64,000 nt of DNA from contig NC_052615.1 in assembly GCF_016545825.1 (NCBI RefSeq), positions 27,153,088-27,217,087 on the forward strand, given 5' to 3'. Below the pieces are notes generated by a model. It saw nothing but the letters and a program-made list of their open reading frames with translations. It was not told the origin of the DNA and made no database searches. Source of the stretch: Eucalyptus grandis (Eukaryota > Streptophyta > Magnoliopsida > Myrtales > Myrtaceae). The translations under genes were made by a program, and so were the position numbers. Shown piece by piece: positions 21,779-31,630 of this stretch (position 1 is the first letter of the stretch; every line of letters starts with the position of its first letter).

Positions 21779-22915
21779 GGGGCCGCACCATTAGCCGGAT
21801 CGGCATTGGGTTGGCACTCACCATTGCCCCCACTTATATCACAAAAATCTCCCCTGCCATATTTCGTGGCTTGCTCTCTCTTTTTTTCTCGAGGTAAGGT
21901 GTTTTTTAATTGTGTATCACATTTTTCATTTATTCGTTAGTCATTAGTTTCTCTTTTTCATGTTTATTGAGCATTTTCTTGTTACTTGCTTCGATCGTTT
22001 AGGTCTCCATCAACCTTGACACCCTCCTTGGCGTTCATATACAATTATGTTATTCTCATGCTAGTGCTCAAATGTAGGTGGCTTTTCACGCTTGGCCTAG
22101 GGACACTCTCCACGGTCCTACTTGCCATCGAGGTTTGCATTGTGCTAGAATCCCCTCGGTGGCTTGCCATGCAAGGTCGCACGAACAAAGTAAAGCAAGT
22201 CCTAGCCTAGACCTTTGACTCCAATGCTGAGGCTGACCGTCAACTCATGAAATCATGGAGGCTCTTCGACAACCCTAAGGGGTCCGTGCATCGAGAACTC
22301 CACAACCCTACTTTGGTAATTCGGCATATGAAATTGTGTGCAATGGGGATTAACATAATCTAATAGGCATGTGGTGTTAGGACCATGTTGTTGTATAGCC
22401 TGCGAATTTACAAAAAGGCAGACTTAACCTCTACAAATTGGAAAATGTTCTTACCCATCATAGTCCACATGGTGAAAACCTTGCCTATCTTCATCCCCAT
22501 CTTCCGCCTAGACCTAGAAGGGTAGCGGAATTTGATGCTAATCAACCTTGGGGGGATGAGTTTGTTGTTCAGGGTCCTCTGAACATGCCTTGTCAACATC
22601 AACCACAGTGGTATGAAGCTTTTATGGGCAATAATAGCTTATATTCTCTCATTTGTGTTTTATGTAGCATCCTATTTAATTGACTTAGGCCCAATGACAT
22701 CCATCTACAATTTCAGGTGTTCACATCGAGGTTGCATGCCCATGAATCGAGAGGTGAGTGCAATTTTCATTTTTATGTTTATACCGTTATACAAGGCGAT
22801 CACCCTCGGTGGTGTCGCCTTTGTATTCATGACTATGTCAATCTTAGGGGCATGTGATCTACCATGTTATGTCGAAGATAAGGGACAAGACCCACCTCCA
22901 CAAGGTGCATGAAGA
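21779..22915 (+). pseudogene. Polyol-transporter-like pseudogene, right wing of large palindrome
   Basis: Exon 1 tail from TATGGGGCCGCACC (GRAISRIGIGLALT in the shifted frame) to CTCGAG|GTAAGG at about 21895; intron with the shared TTCATGTTTAxTGAGC; exon 2 from about 22003. The order then follows the family: LLAIEVCIVLESPRWLAMQG (22060-22190), central loop, TNWKMFLPIIVHMVKTLPIF, FYVASYLIDLGPMTSIYN (22613-22912 frame) and FIPLYKAITLGGVAFVFMT. It ends near KGQDPP. Multiple stops and frameshifts. Confidence 0.7.
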
Positions 22916-23320
22916 AGAGTAAAATCACATTTTCATTAATTCAAGAGAGAGGTTAGGGTTTTGCACTTCTTCATGCACCATGTGAAGGAAAAAGCTGATT
23001 GCTAGGTGGCCATTGCGGTGAGGGACGGATCTATGCTGGGTTTCCACTACTAACTATATCTCCCCCATCTGTTCTTGTCTCTATCTTGTCATTTTGAGGT
23101 TAAATTTGTTGTTTTAGATCTTAGGTTCTTGTCTTTTTCCTCTCTTTCCCCCCTTCTTCTTGGGTTAGAACATATGACAGGAAAAACATAAACAAAAAAC
23201 AAAAAACAAAATCAAAAACCTGAACCTAGCTGAACCGAACCAAGGTTTGTATTCGGTTGGGTCACCTTTTGGTTCGGTTCGACAGTTTTCCCTATCAGTT
23301 CGGTTCGGTTTAGTTTTCTA
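22916..23320. other. Stretch without a gene
   Basis: Nothing recognisable apart from an A-rich tract near 23180-23215 and a run of CGGTTCGGTTC-like repeats at about 23245-23310 (imperfect 5-10 bp CGGTT repeats). Confidence 0.5.
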
Positions 23321-23329
23321 AACAGAACC

Positions 23330-23690
23330 ATTGACACCCCCAACTTATGATCATCAAATTCCAATAAATGGAGCTTTCTTGTTGAATTTATCCTTGCAAG
23401 GAATGACATTTCATTTATCGTCTTTTACATTGAATATGCCAACTCTTCTCTTGAAGTCCACTTGATACAATATGCCATCTGTATAGGCTACTTGCCAACT
23501 TGAGCCAAAATCTAATTTTATGTGGCTAAAGCAATGACAAGTTCAATTTTTGTCCAACCCGATAGTCATTGTATCGATTATGATTTGATTGTTGAAAGGC
23601 GTATAGGCATGCTCACAATGAAGACGGTGCAATTTTAAGACATGGGAAGCCGCAGTGAAGGTCTCAGCACTTATAAGTTGATTATGCCAA
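23330..23690 (-). pseudogene. F-box/DUF295-like fragment, third partial copy
   Basis: Aligns to 1030-1360 and 27000-27240 (the CCTTGCAAGGxATGACATT block, the GGCTACTTGCCA..GAGCCAAAATCT block and the GTATAGGCAT..CACAATGAAGACGG block). It carries more substitutions and is cut at about 23720 by an LTR-like insertion; the same block resumes at about 24470 (AGGAGGAGCCATC..TGCTTGG). Confidence 0.5.
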
Positions 23691-23714
23691 AGGGATCAAT
23701 TCGATCTTGGGTTA

Positions 23715-24468
23715 TCAAGTTGAAAAGCAAGATGGCAAGATTTCTCTTTGTTAAATTAATGTCTCAAAGTTTGAATTCGAATATTGATTTGTTAGCCGAA
23801 TTTATTAAAAAAGATTCTCCCGGACAAATTTAAATCTCATGCATGGAAGACTTCTTCAACAAAAGGTGAAATATTTCATGCTAGAAAAAAAAAAATTGGA
23901 CTGCTTGTAGCTACACAAAAGAGGAAATAAATTAAAAGAAAATTAAAGGTTTCTTTCTTTTACCTACAGTGGCCGAACACTTGTTGAAGTAGTACGTGGT
24001 GGGCCCAAGTCAAAGTTGTCGAGTTAGGGCACACATATAAAATGCTTGTTTCTTCTCTGCGAGGTGTGTGCCGCATAAGAAACAAAAGGAGAGAAGCCGC
24101 ACGTCTAGAAGAAGACGAATGCTAGAGAATTATTTTGGCATGCATAGAGCATTTTGTTTGAGATTGAACATGCAGTGATTTTATGCCGTGAGTGTACATT
24201 CAAGTGAGTTATTTATTTATAAACACATTGGCTTGGGCTTAAATTTAGGTACAAGAAACACACAAGTGTGTGAGTAATTATAAACTCTAATTCTCCAATT
24301 ATAGTAAATTATTTACTATTGGCTATCTCCATGGACGTAGGTATCGATACTTGAACTGAATTTGTAAATCTTTGGTGTCTTATTATTCTTTATTTATTTC
24401 TCTGGTGATTTCATATTAATGTAAATTGCAAAATTATGTTGTTTCTACATATTATATTCCATTGCTCT
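23715..24468 (+). mobile_element. Copia-type LTR remnant inserted in third F-box block
   Basis: The flanking duplicated block is contiguous in copy A (1435) but split here. The insert ends with the sequence style of plant Copia LTR 3' ends: CTCCATGGACGTAGG at about 24328, then TTGTAAATCTTTGGTGTC near 24363. A leader-like region near 24050 has ACATATAAAATGC (TATA-like). No second LTR or pol is present, so it may be a truncated element. Boundaries are approximate. Confidence 0.4.
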
Positions 24469-24700
24469 CAATGAGAGAGGAGGAGCCATCAGTGCTTGGA
24501 AGCAAGATAGTCGACTTGACACTAGAGCTTGGGAATTTGCATTACATCGAGGTGCTCCTTAATGCTGTCAAGGAATCTATGGGTCATCTCACCAGACAAC
24601 ATTCCTAAATTAGATAGGACAAGTGTTTTGTTGAGTGAGGTCATGGTATGAAGTTGTAGAATATGTGATTTGGGTGCAAATATAGGTTAATATATATATA

Positions 24701-25855
24701 GGGTGCGTTTGATTAGATTTTTGGTGAAAATTTTTAGGAAAATGCAAAGGACTTTAACTGAAAAAAGGTTTTTCAAAATGCAAATTGCGTTTGGAAAATT
24801 ATAATATGAAAGTCCATGTCAAAGTATCTTTGGACAAAATGGTGTTTGGAAGACTTATTATTTACAAAGCACATTTATTAATAAAAAAGAAAAACAAATA
24901 TTTAACCGATAAGGGCAGCGGTTGCTGGTGATATGGGATCACCGGCAGCAGCCATCAAGCAGCCCCTGGAAACCACGGCGAGGGCCGCCCGAGGTTAGGC
25001 GACCGTCAGCGGGGATCGTGCGACCCCCGATGAGACCTCGCCTGAGGTCGGGGGACCTCGGTGAGGGCTGCGCCTGGGTCACGTGACCTCACCAGCGGTC
25101 GCGCGACCCCGATCGGCCGTCGCCAAGGCTACACAACCCTCGCCTGAGGTCGGGGGACCTCGGCGAGGGCCACGCGAGGGTCGCATGACCTTGATCAGCC
25201 GTCGCCGAGGCTATGCAACCCTCGCCTGAGGTCGCATGACCTTGACAAGGGCCACACCTAGGTCGCGCGACCTCACTAGTGGTCGCACGACCTCGAGCAG
25301 CTGTCGTCGGGGCCACGCGACCCTCGCCTGAGGTCGCGATGACTCAGATCTGAGCCATGAGGACCTAGATCTGAGCCGTCGCGACTCGCCGACGCAACCC
25401 CTCGCCATGGTCGTTGAGTCACCGCGACTCACGAAAGGTCACACAACACCACAACTCGCAGAGGTCACCCGACTCTCCGACGACGATCGCCTAGGTTGTC
25501 GCGACCACGCCGGCGTCCCTCTAGCCGTCGCCAGCCCCTTGTAGTCAGGAAGAACCAAACCGGCCACCCTCGATGGAAGAAGATGAACAGTGTCTCCTCA
25601 CAAGGGCAAGAAATGGAAAAGCAAAAAGTTCGTAAGGACAATTTTGGAGAAAAAAAGAAATGAATAGTACTCGCATGGGCATGCCAAGAAAGCCAAAAGC
25701 CCAAAGTAGGTCCTCACTTGCCTTAAGCTTTCAACCTTCACAAGCTGGCATTCTCCAAATGGGGGTTGAATTTTTTTTGCCAAACACTCCTACATTAGCC
25801 CAAAGATCTTTAGGGGCTCAAAGATACTTGGCAAAGTGGATTGCCAAACGCAGCC
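24701..25855. mobile_element. Non-autonomous DNA transposon with GC-rich repeated core
   Basis: Ends GGGTGCGTTTG at 24701 and CAAACGCAGCC at 25855 are imperfect terminal inverted repeats. The flanking trinucleotide is ATA on both sides, which does not fit the TAA rule of the other two elements, so the target duplication is uncertain. The core (about 24910-25560) is strongly GC- and CpG-rich with imperfect repeats of roughly 80-105 bp, marked by CGCCTGAGGTCG at about 25047, 25140, 25221 and 25327, and short palindromes such as GGTCGCGCGACC. Open frames in the core on both strands are a base-composition effect. No transposase. Confidence 0.6.
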
Positions 25856-26719
25856 ATAGTTTAATTAGGTGCGATACATTTTGCAAATATTTCCTATATC
25901 TATCCAATTGTCACCCAATCACATATTAGGTTTTACAAATACTATTTCTATACATGTTTAATTAGTTTCCGTTTTTAGTTTAATTGAACATATTTTCAAA
26001 CCAAAATAGTGAAGGGTCTTGAAGATATTTAACAAATTAAAGCAAAAGCATATCGAGCGACTCGACAATCTACATCTCCATATGATATCGGGGATTCCGT
26101 TTTAATTTGGTTGGATCTTGTCTTGGATAATTTTGATATATTTAAATGCAAATATCATGTAATCATACGTAATATTCAATTAAGTAATTATGTATCATTC
26201 TAGTTGTCATATTATCAACAAATCCACATTAATTCAATATTTAAATATAAATTACCAAGATATTATTGTTTATGTCATGAATTATTTATGTGTTTGTTTG
26301 TTTACTAGTTATTGATTATGATTTTGATTATCCACGTGTTTGATAATTTTTCACGTCTCAAAGTAAATTTAAAACTATAGCAACAGTTGGTGACTTTAAT
26401 ACATGATCAAAGCAACCTTCAATTTAGAAAAGCCGGTCGAAAATATTTATTAATTTTAATAGAATATAATTATCTCACTTTGGGTAATAACTTTTCGCGA
26501 CTAACCAATATAGCTTTCATGCACTTCAGGAACTTTTATTGAGAGTTCAATTACTGTTCAATGTGAAAAGTACATTTAAAACTATAAAAAAAAATTAGTG
26601 AGTCTTAGACATAATCAATAGTCTTGATCAATACATTGTAATGTAACTCCTCTAACAAATACAAAGTAAATAAAAGCATAAGTATTCTTACTACTATAAC
26701 AAGCATGTAAAGACCTCTT

Positions 26720-27250
26720 ATCAAATCCAAACTTGTTCATAAGCACAACTAAACAAATCATTCTTGTAAATCGATTTAGAACAACGTGATCCGTCGAACT
26801 CTAGGCCCTGACTAGCGACCATCAACTCCAACTTCTCACCCTCTCTCTGATTTGGTTTCGGCATCGCCATCGAGCCACAATTGCCCAAGCAATAAGTAAC
26901 ATCCGCAGTGACATCCACTTTCTCCCACTCAGACAAATAATCTCTAATCTTCAGCTTGAAGAATTCGTGTACCATTCCATGGCGTCCTCTCTTGGCTGCA
27001 AAAATCTCTCCTTTGAGTTTTAATAATAGGAGTTTCCATACCTTAATGGACTTGTCCTTGCAAGGGATGACATTCCATGTTCCTGTCTTTGACAATGAAT
27101 GTGCCTAATCTTCCCTTCAAATCCACACAACACACGATGCCTTTTGCATAGACAGCTTGCCAGCTTGAGTCGAAATCTGGATTTACATGGGTAAAACCAT
27201 GTCAGGTCCAATTTTTGTCTAACCCAATAGTTAACGTGTCATTCCTCCAT
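26720..27250 (-). pseudogene. F-box/DUF295-like fragment, right copy
   Basis: Minus frame 27095-26721 (124 codons) reads TWNVIPCKDKSIKVWKLLL, KGEIFAAKRGRHGMVHEFF and YLSEWEKVDVTADVTYCLGN, and runs further at its C terminus than copy A. Upstream, the overlapping minus frame 27211-27020 carries QQAVYAKGIV-like sequence in another phase, so a frameshift near 27090-27100 separates the two parts. A stop after ...YEQVWI ends it. No F-box, no start context: a C-terminal remnant. Confidence 0.5.
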
Positions 27251-29046
27251 TTCGATTTTGAGATGATTTTCGTTTAGGCATTACTCAGTGATCAAGCTTT
27301 TTTTTTTTTTAGTTTCGAAGACATGAAAGCCACTGTGAATTTTATTCATTTACTCAAGAAATCATAGGAGATTGATTCAATCTCAAGTTTTGGGTTGAAA
27401 GAAGATGAAAGAGGGTTAAGGAGAAAAAGGAAGCCATCTATTTAAGGAAGATAATCAATTTGACACTTGAGGACATGGCACTCGTCCAGGTGCCTTGGAC
27501 TGGGTCGAAGAACATGGGTCATTTCGGCAGAGAATGTTCTTACATAAGCAAGAAAAATTTTTTGAATAGGCCATTTAAGAAGATTTAGAAATATGATTTA
27601 ATTCAAATTTAAAACATAGCTAAAAGCCCATTTTACAAAAATTTCTAATTGAATGGACGATTTTGATAGTTGTTGAATCTTGATTTAATTACATGATATA
27701 ACTAGGTCACTTTGCCAAATATTGAGTAAATTCAAGCCGGATTTTGACAGAACCATAAATATGTGATTTTAATTAGATATATTTATATATATATACATTT
27801 GCGTTAGATTATAACCTAAAGTTAAATAAATAATTTTAAAAAAAAATTAAAAAAAAAATCCTATTTTAGTGGACCATCGCCGGTGATGGTTGTGACCAAT
27901 TGAGTGTTTATTATTTAAGGTTTCCCATGGGGACCAAAAATAAAGCAACTAGGTTTGGTTCTCAAGGAAATCCCCAGCAACAAGGCCCTTTTTCAGTGTT
28001 GCATATGTTGGTTACAAACATTGCTTGGAGTTGCAACCATTAGGGCCATGATTAGCAAAAAAAGTTCTAATTAGCTCGCTACTCTTATTCAGTAAGTAAC
28101 ATGCTTGCCAAACTCTAATTCCAGTCGATGTGACTCTACTTGGCTGTTCGAAACAGTCATTAGTACTTCAGTCACTCTTCTAGTGTCATTTCTCCATTTT
28201 TATTTGGAGATGATTGCTTCCATCTTTTGGATTAGGGTCTCGTTTTTTTTTTTTCCTTTTTTTTTCTATTTTTCTGAAAATGGATTGTATTCATTTACTC
28301 GAAAAATCATAGGAGCCCGTTATAAGAGCTTCTTTATATAAAAAGAACCCAAAGTGTGGTTAAAGGGAAAAAAGGAAGTGGTTTTGAGGAAGAACAATTT
28401 TTTGGGTCATGGCGATACATTAGTTTGATTAAATGTGAGCGAAAAACATCTTTTCGGCTAGAGTTCCTACCAAGAAAAAATTGTTTGAATACCAATTTAA
28501 GACCACACAAAAAAAGAAATTGGTTAATTCAAATTTAAATGTCATAGCTCGAAAGTTAAAATGGAGAAATATATAGAGGATAATTTGAATTTCTTTTGAA
28601 TGGACTTAGTAGATATCAGCCATTCCTTAATCATGTTGTTAAGACACACAATATAACTAACCGATCGAAATACTTGAAATGTGATTAGTAGATTACACAA
28701 AGTCAATCGTGTGATCTAATCACAGCTCCTATTGAGAAACAATAAAATGGTGCGGTATATGTGCCAATAGATTTCGAAAAATGACTTGATTCAAAATTTT
28801 AAAATTGTTGATTAAAAGTAAATATCGAAACTTACCAAAAAAAAAGAGAGTAAATATCGAAAAGTTAGGGAATCTGAAAAATAACAAAGAGAACCTGAAA
28901 AAAGTCGGCCGAAATTTCCAAAGAGCCCCTGTGTTCTCTTCTCCAACATCCTCGCTTTCACTTCAGGCCACGATCTCCACGTTTCCCCACTTCCGCTCCG
29001 GCCACCGCACGATCGGAACAAGAACGGCGCTTCGACCGGTAAGCCT
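27251..29046. other. Non-coding spacer of the right duplicated block
   Basis: Homologous to about 1300-3280 with indels. Contains T-runs (27300-27311 and 28238-28266) and short open frames that are not conserved with copy A. The last 200 bases are the GC-richer TBCA leader. Confidence 0.55.
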
Positions 29047-29443
29047 CTCCCTCTCTCTCTCTGTGTCTGAATAACCCGGATCTGGTTTTGTGAATCTGAA
29101 GTTCGAGACGACGTAATTTGCTTCGAATCTCCGAAGCACGAGCCTTGAAGTGAATTTGGGTTTCGTTGCCTCGCTTTTCTTGAATCAAAAGAGCTAGAGC
29201 GCACCTCGTCCCGTTGACGTACGGACCCTTTATACTGGGTCCGGCGAGGAAATGCTGAATGTGATGATGATCCCTCTACGGCCGTCGGTTGAAGTAGCTT
29301 AAGATGGAGAGATAGAACGCAAAAATAACCCACTTCCAGTTTTCTAGCTTCAGTTCCAATGCCGTTGCTTAAATCTGAAACCCAATTCTGAAAAGGGGTG
29401 GTTCTTTTTTTTTTTTTTTTAAACTTTGATGTGCGGGGCAGTG

Positions 29444-29596
29444 ATGGCAACGGTGAGGAATTTGAAGATCAAGACGGGCACTTGCAAGCGCGTCGTCAAG
29501 GAGCTGCATTCTTATGAGAAGGAGGTCGAAAGAGAAGCCGCAAAGACAGCGGAGATGAAGGAGAAAGGGGCGGACCCCTATGACCTTAAGCAACAG
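29444..29596 (+). CDS. TBCA: Tubulin-folding cofactor A, exon 1 (gene incomplete)
   Basis: ATG at 29444, 51 codons to a donor at CAACAG|GTATTT. The product begins MATVRNLKIKTGTCKRVVKE and goes on through LHSYEKEVEREAAKTAEMKE to KGADPYDLKQQ, which is the highly conserved first part of plant TBCA (about 110 residues in full). TBCA binds beta-tubulin in the cytosol after its release from the chaperonin and passes it down the tubulin-folding pathway; it is a three-helix bundle, and this exon covers helix 1 and the turn before helix 2. An in-frame upstream ATG at 29429 exists, but homologs start at 29444. The intron continues to the N gap at 30360, and I find no exon 2 (expected to start with ENVLAES-like sequence) after it. 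So the gene is either cut by the gap or lost. Confidence 0.85.
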
Positions 29597-30359
29597 GTAT
29601 TTGGAACGATTTACTCATGTTCGCTGAAGTCCGTTTTATATCGATTCATGGTTGTCATGGCTGTCTCTTTGATCTTTGTTAAGAATGTGACTGTTTCAAG
29701 GTTAAATATGACTGCATTGACTAGAATTCGTGGTTACGGGCATTTCATAAATTAGTCATGTGTCGTGCATGGAAGCACGTTGTGCAGTGTGCTTATTGAG
29801 CTTCGACATAAGTGTAATCCAATAGACTGGTGGAGGTGGTGACTAAATATTTATCATTCAAGATGTTGATATGATGAGTTAAGATCAGCCTTGATCATGG
29901 TCAGCAGTTTCTAACACAATGGATTGGTCAGAAGTTCCTGAACTTGTTCTGAATCCTTGACTAAGCTAAAAGTTATGATTTCCATGGTGTCATGTATCAG
30001 CAGAGATATACATTTGTCACTAATAAATCCGTAATGCTAAAGGTTGTCTACTCAGTGTTACACGTTCTCATTCTTCCTGGTTCATCCATGGTAAAAGATG
30101 TTTTCTCTGTGGATGAATGTAGCTGCTAGCATATCCCATGGTTCAGCATTTGTAAAAAACATGGTGCTTTCTGTTCTCTTTAAAGAAATAATCATCAAAA
30201 GAGTTCCTCAGGCTTTTCCAGATATAAAGATGACACTTGAAATATAGCGTGGTTGATTTGGTTGTTTCGTTAACTTCTCCTTTATTATGTCATATGTAGC
30301 AGGAAGCTCCTGTTTGAGTTTTGGGACTTGATCCAGTGGGTTTCAATTTTGTGAAGTTT
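29597..30359 (+). other. TBCA intron 1 (right copy)
   Basis: Starts GTATTTGG and matches 3769-4600 and 16016-16560. No exon is visible. It runs into the gap. Confidence 0.75.
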
Positions 30360-30459
30360 NNNNNNNNNNNNNNNNNNNNNNNNNNNNNNNNNNNNNNNNN
30401 NNNNNNNNNNNNNNNNNNNNNNNNNNNNNNNNNNNNNNNNNNNNNNNNNNNNNNNNNNN
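30360..30459. other. Assembly gap (100 N)
   Basis: Exactly 100 N, the usual placeholder for a gap of unknown size. It lies inside TBCA intron 1 on the left, and the right flank is unrelated LTR-like sequence. Confidence 0.98.
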
Positions 30460-31630
30460 ATATTTATTCAAAAAGTCCAAGTGTGAGGTTTTAATACTGA
30501 AAATTATTTATATACTATATAAAACAGCTGAGATTTTTAAAAAGGAAGATATCAATTTTTCTGTTCAATCTGAGTGTACCTACACAAGATATTTTCACCA
30601 GATGTTTTTAATAAGAACAAAATAGGCCAAAGTCATTATCTTAATTGAGGCATGGGAGTGCAAATCATAATATCCTTGGCCGAAATTGAATGATCATGCG
30701 CCAGTTAAGAGAACCCGTCTCGGCGTGTGTCGGTGGATATTACCTATCCCTAGTGTGTGTCGATGGATATTACCATCTCCGATGTGTGTCGATGGACGTC
30801 ACCTATCCCCGATGTGCGTGCGGTGGATAGAGGACCGGTGTGTGTCGAGTAAAACTACCGTGCGGGTAGTAATAATTAATTGGAACACATGTTGAGTGAA
30901 ATTGATGCGCATTGATTATATGACAAAATTGTGTGATATGGAATGGCGTGTATAACGATTTTACTATAATCGACCCCTATGATTGAATTGACGGACCGAT
31001 GTGTGTCGGTAATTCTTGCTTGTGTGAGTAGTGATTGATTTAGATGTTCCAATTGATGTGTGAATTTGCTATATGCATATGATTATGATATGAACTCCAG
31101 GGCCTTGAACTATATGGAGGATCTGAGATAAGATAAGTCTATGTGGTTATATGATTGTGTGGTTAGGACATCCTAGGCGTATTATCCTCCTAATCAAGGT
31201 TTAGAGCGTGAACTCGCTGAGATTTATATCTCACCCCGTCGTGGGTTTAACTTTCAGACAATGAAGGTGGAAAACGGAGTCGATGAGATGATCTCAAGTG
31301 TAGATCGATAGAACAGTTTCTTTTGAGAGTTGATATTTTGAAATCTTTTGAGTATATACTCTTGTATATGACTCAATATGTTTATAAAAGTATGTTTTGT
31401 TTGTGAACTGTTGTCCTGTTTTTTCTATTCTAAGGTGGTTACATCACGAGAATTTGTTATTCGCTTTCTCACATGTACATTAAAATGAAAGAGGCCGCCG
31501 ACTTATCTTGGGAAGTCGTAAATTTTATCAACCACCGAGAGATGCAAGCACACGCCGAGAATCGGAGTGACAAATGATTGACAACTTGGGTCAATTGCAT
31601 GCGATTCGGGGTCAGGGTTTGTGACCCTCC
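30460..31630 (+). mobile_element. Gypsy-type LTR fragment next to the gap
   Basis: Contains the plant Gypsy LTR features CTCACCCCGTCGTGGGTTT (31231) and a 30-bp tandem repeat, and ends with a GATTCGGGGTCAGGG-like stretch near 31605. It resembles the minus-strand reading of 13458-16010 in layout but not closely in sequence. No coding domain is present. The 69-codon frame at 30686-30895 lies in the repeat and is not a gene. Confidence 0.4.
30725..30840. repeat. 30-bp tandem repeat, four units
   Basis: Units begin GTGTGTCGGTGGA or close variants at 30725, 30755, 30784 and 30814 (spacing 30, 29, 30) and contain TATTACCTATCCCTAG-like text. It lies within the LTR-like region. Confidence 0.8.

Larger units (their letters stand above)
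25975..30359. repeat. Segmental duplication, right copy of block 1-4870
   Basis: Collinear with 1-4870: AT-rich leader, F-box/DUF295-like fragment, spacer, TBCA 5' leader and exon 1, and intron 1. By eye the match is good across about 4.3 kb with many small indels. It ends in the assembly gap, so the real right limit is unknown. Confidence 0.75.

Noticed and set aside
5745..22915. A working polyol transporter
   Set aside because: Every copy has several stops or frameshifts and none is complete in one orientation.
25089..25704. GC-rich open frames on the minus strand
   Set aside because: Same reason: a GC-rich tandem repeat in a DNA transposon, with no family resemblance.
28812..29450. 212-codon minus-strand frame
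   Set aside because: Antisense to the TBCA 5' leader; not kept in register with the paralogous copy.
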